Assembly: GCA_944385455.1 (NCBI GenBank)
Contig: CALWXI010000204.1
Span: 1-8,666, forward strand
DNA: 8,666 nt
DNA from: an uncultured Oscillospiraceae bacterium
GTDB lineage: Bacteria > Bacillota > Clostridia > Oscillospirales > Oscillospiraceae
Reading direction: 5' to 3'
This document shows positions 8,140-8,666 of this stretch, piece by piece. The notes under the pieces were generated by a model. It saw only the letters and a program-made list of their open reading frames with translations, made no database searches and had not been told where the DNA came from. Position 1 is the stretch's first letter; each line of letters starts with the position of its first letter. Both the position numbers and the translations under genes were made by a program.

Positions 8140-8666
8140 GATCGAAAATCTCCATGTGGCCTACGGCGGAATTCAGGCCCTGCGGGGCATCTCTCTGGAG
8201 GTGCCCGACGGCAAGATCGTCACCCTCATCGGCGCCAACGGCGCCGGCAAATCCACCACCCTGCGCACCATCTCCGGTCTCGTGAAGGCCCAGTCCGGCT
8301 CCATCCAGTGGAACGGAGAGGAACTGCTGGGCAAGCCCATCGACCGCATCATCAGCGCCGGCATCGCCATGAGTCCCGAGGGACGCCGGGTGTTCGCGGA
8401 CATGACGGTGCTGGAGAACCTGAAGATCGGCGCGTACCTGCGCCGGGACCGGGCGGAGATCCAACGGGACCTGGACTGGGTCTACAATCTCTTTCCCCGG
8501 CTCAAGGAACGCAGCTGGCAGCTGGCGGGCACCCTCTCCGGCGGCGAGCAGCAGATGCTGGCGGTGGGCCGGGCGCTGATGTCCCGCCCCCGGCTGATGA
8601 TGCTGGACGAGCCGTCCCTGGGCCTTGCGCCGCTGGTGGTGCAGGACATTTTCTCCATCATCCGGG
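8132..8666 (+). CDS. livF: branched-chain amino acid ABC transporter ATP-binding protein LivF, 3'-truncated by window edge
   Basis: LivF is the second ATPase and dimerises with LivG. 178 codons are visible; about 235 are usual, so the last quarter, including the switch histidine, is outside the window. Seen: opening MLKIENLHVAYGGIQAL typical of LivF, Walker A GANGAGKS (34-41), the LivF-type Q-loop region SPEGRRVFADMTVLENL (81-97), signature LSGGEQQ (135-141), Walker B LMMLDEP (155-161) and the SLGLAP D-loop segment. It starts inside livG with an 8-base overlap (the ATG at 8132 precedes the livG TAA at 8137-8139), which points to translational coupling. The preceding GGGGGTGGCGGA is only a modest ribosome site. 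Confidence 0.95.

Overview
The window is about two-thirds G+C by eye and fully packed with plus-strand genes. It looks like a chromosomal segment of a high-GC member of the Bacillota, most likely a gut-type Clostridia/Oscillospiraceae relative (for example the Flavonifractor or Oscillibacter group). The basis is the gene order tilS-hpt-ftsH, a classic Gram-positive arrangement, plus consensus AGGAGG ribosome sites, a lipoprotein-type solute-binding protein and strong G+C bias at third codon positions. The genus is inference; the Bacillota placement is well supported.

Bases 1-3601 hold the end of one housekeeping unit: the 3' part of tilS (tRNA-Ile lysidine synthetase, start outside the window), hpt (hypoxanthine phosphoribosyltransferase, overlapping tilS by the ATGA quartet) and ftsH (membrane AAA+ zinc protease, GTG start behind a near-perfect ribosome site). 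A textbook intrinsic terminator at 3609-3642 closes the unit.

Bases 3602-3940 are the only gene-free stretch longer than 300 bases. They hold the terminator, a perfect 9-1-9 palindrome with a third copy of its half-site 52 bp downstream, a credible sigma-A promoter (3861-3889), a small 5'-leader hairpin and the livJ ribosome site.

Bases 3941-8666 hold a complete-looking branched-chain/hydrophobic amino acid ABC importer operon in the order livJ (lipoprotein receptor), livH and livM (permeases), livG and livF (ATPases; livF is cut by the window end). livJ is separated from livH by 141 bases carrying two perfect hairpins. The first has a T-run and should act as a partial terminator, which would give more receptor than membrane complex. 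From livH on the genes are tightly coupled: a Shine-Dalgarno overlapping the livH stop, then 4-base and 8-base overlaps.

LivJ on the outer face of the membrane should capture the ligand and pass it to the LivHM channel, driven by LivGF. The substrate cannot be fixed from sequence because this family also takes up aromatic amino acids, amides and urea. I see no mobile element, CRISPR array, RNA gene or clearly new system; the most interesting material is regulatory (3716-3786 and 5161-5237).
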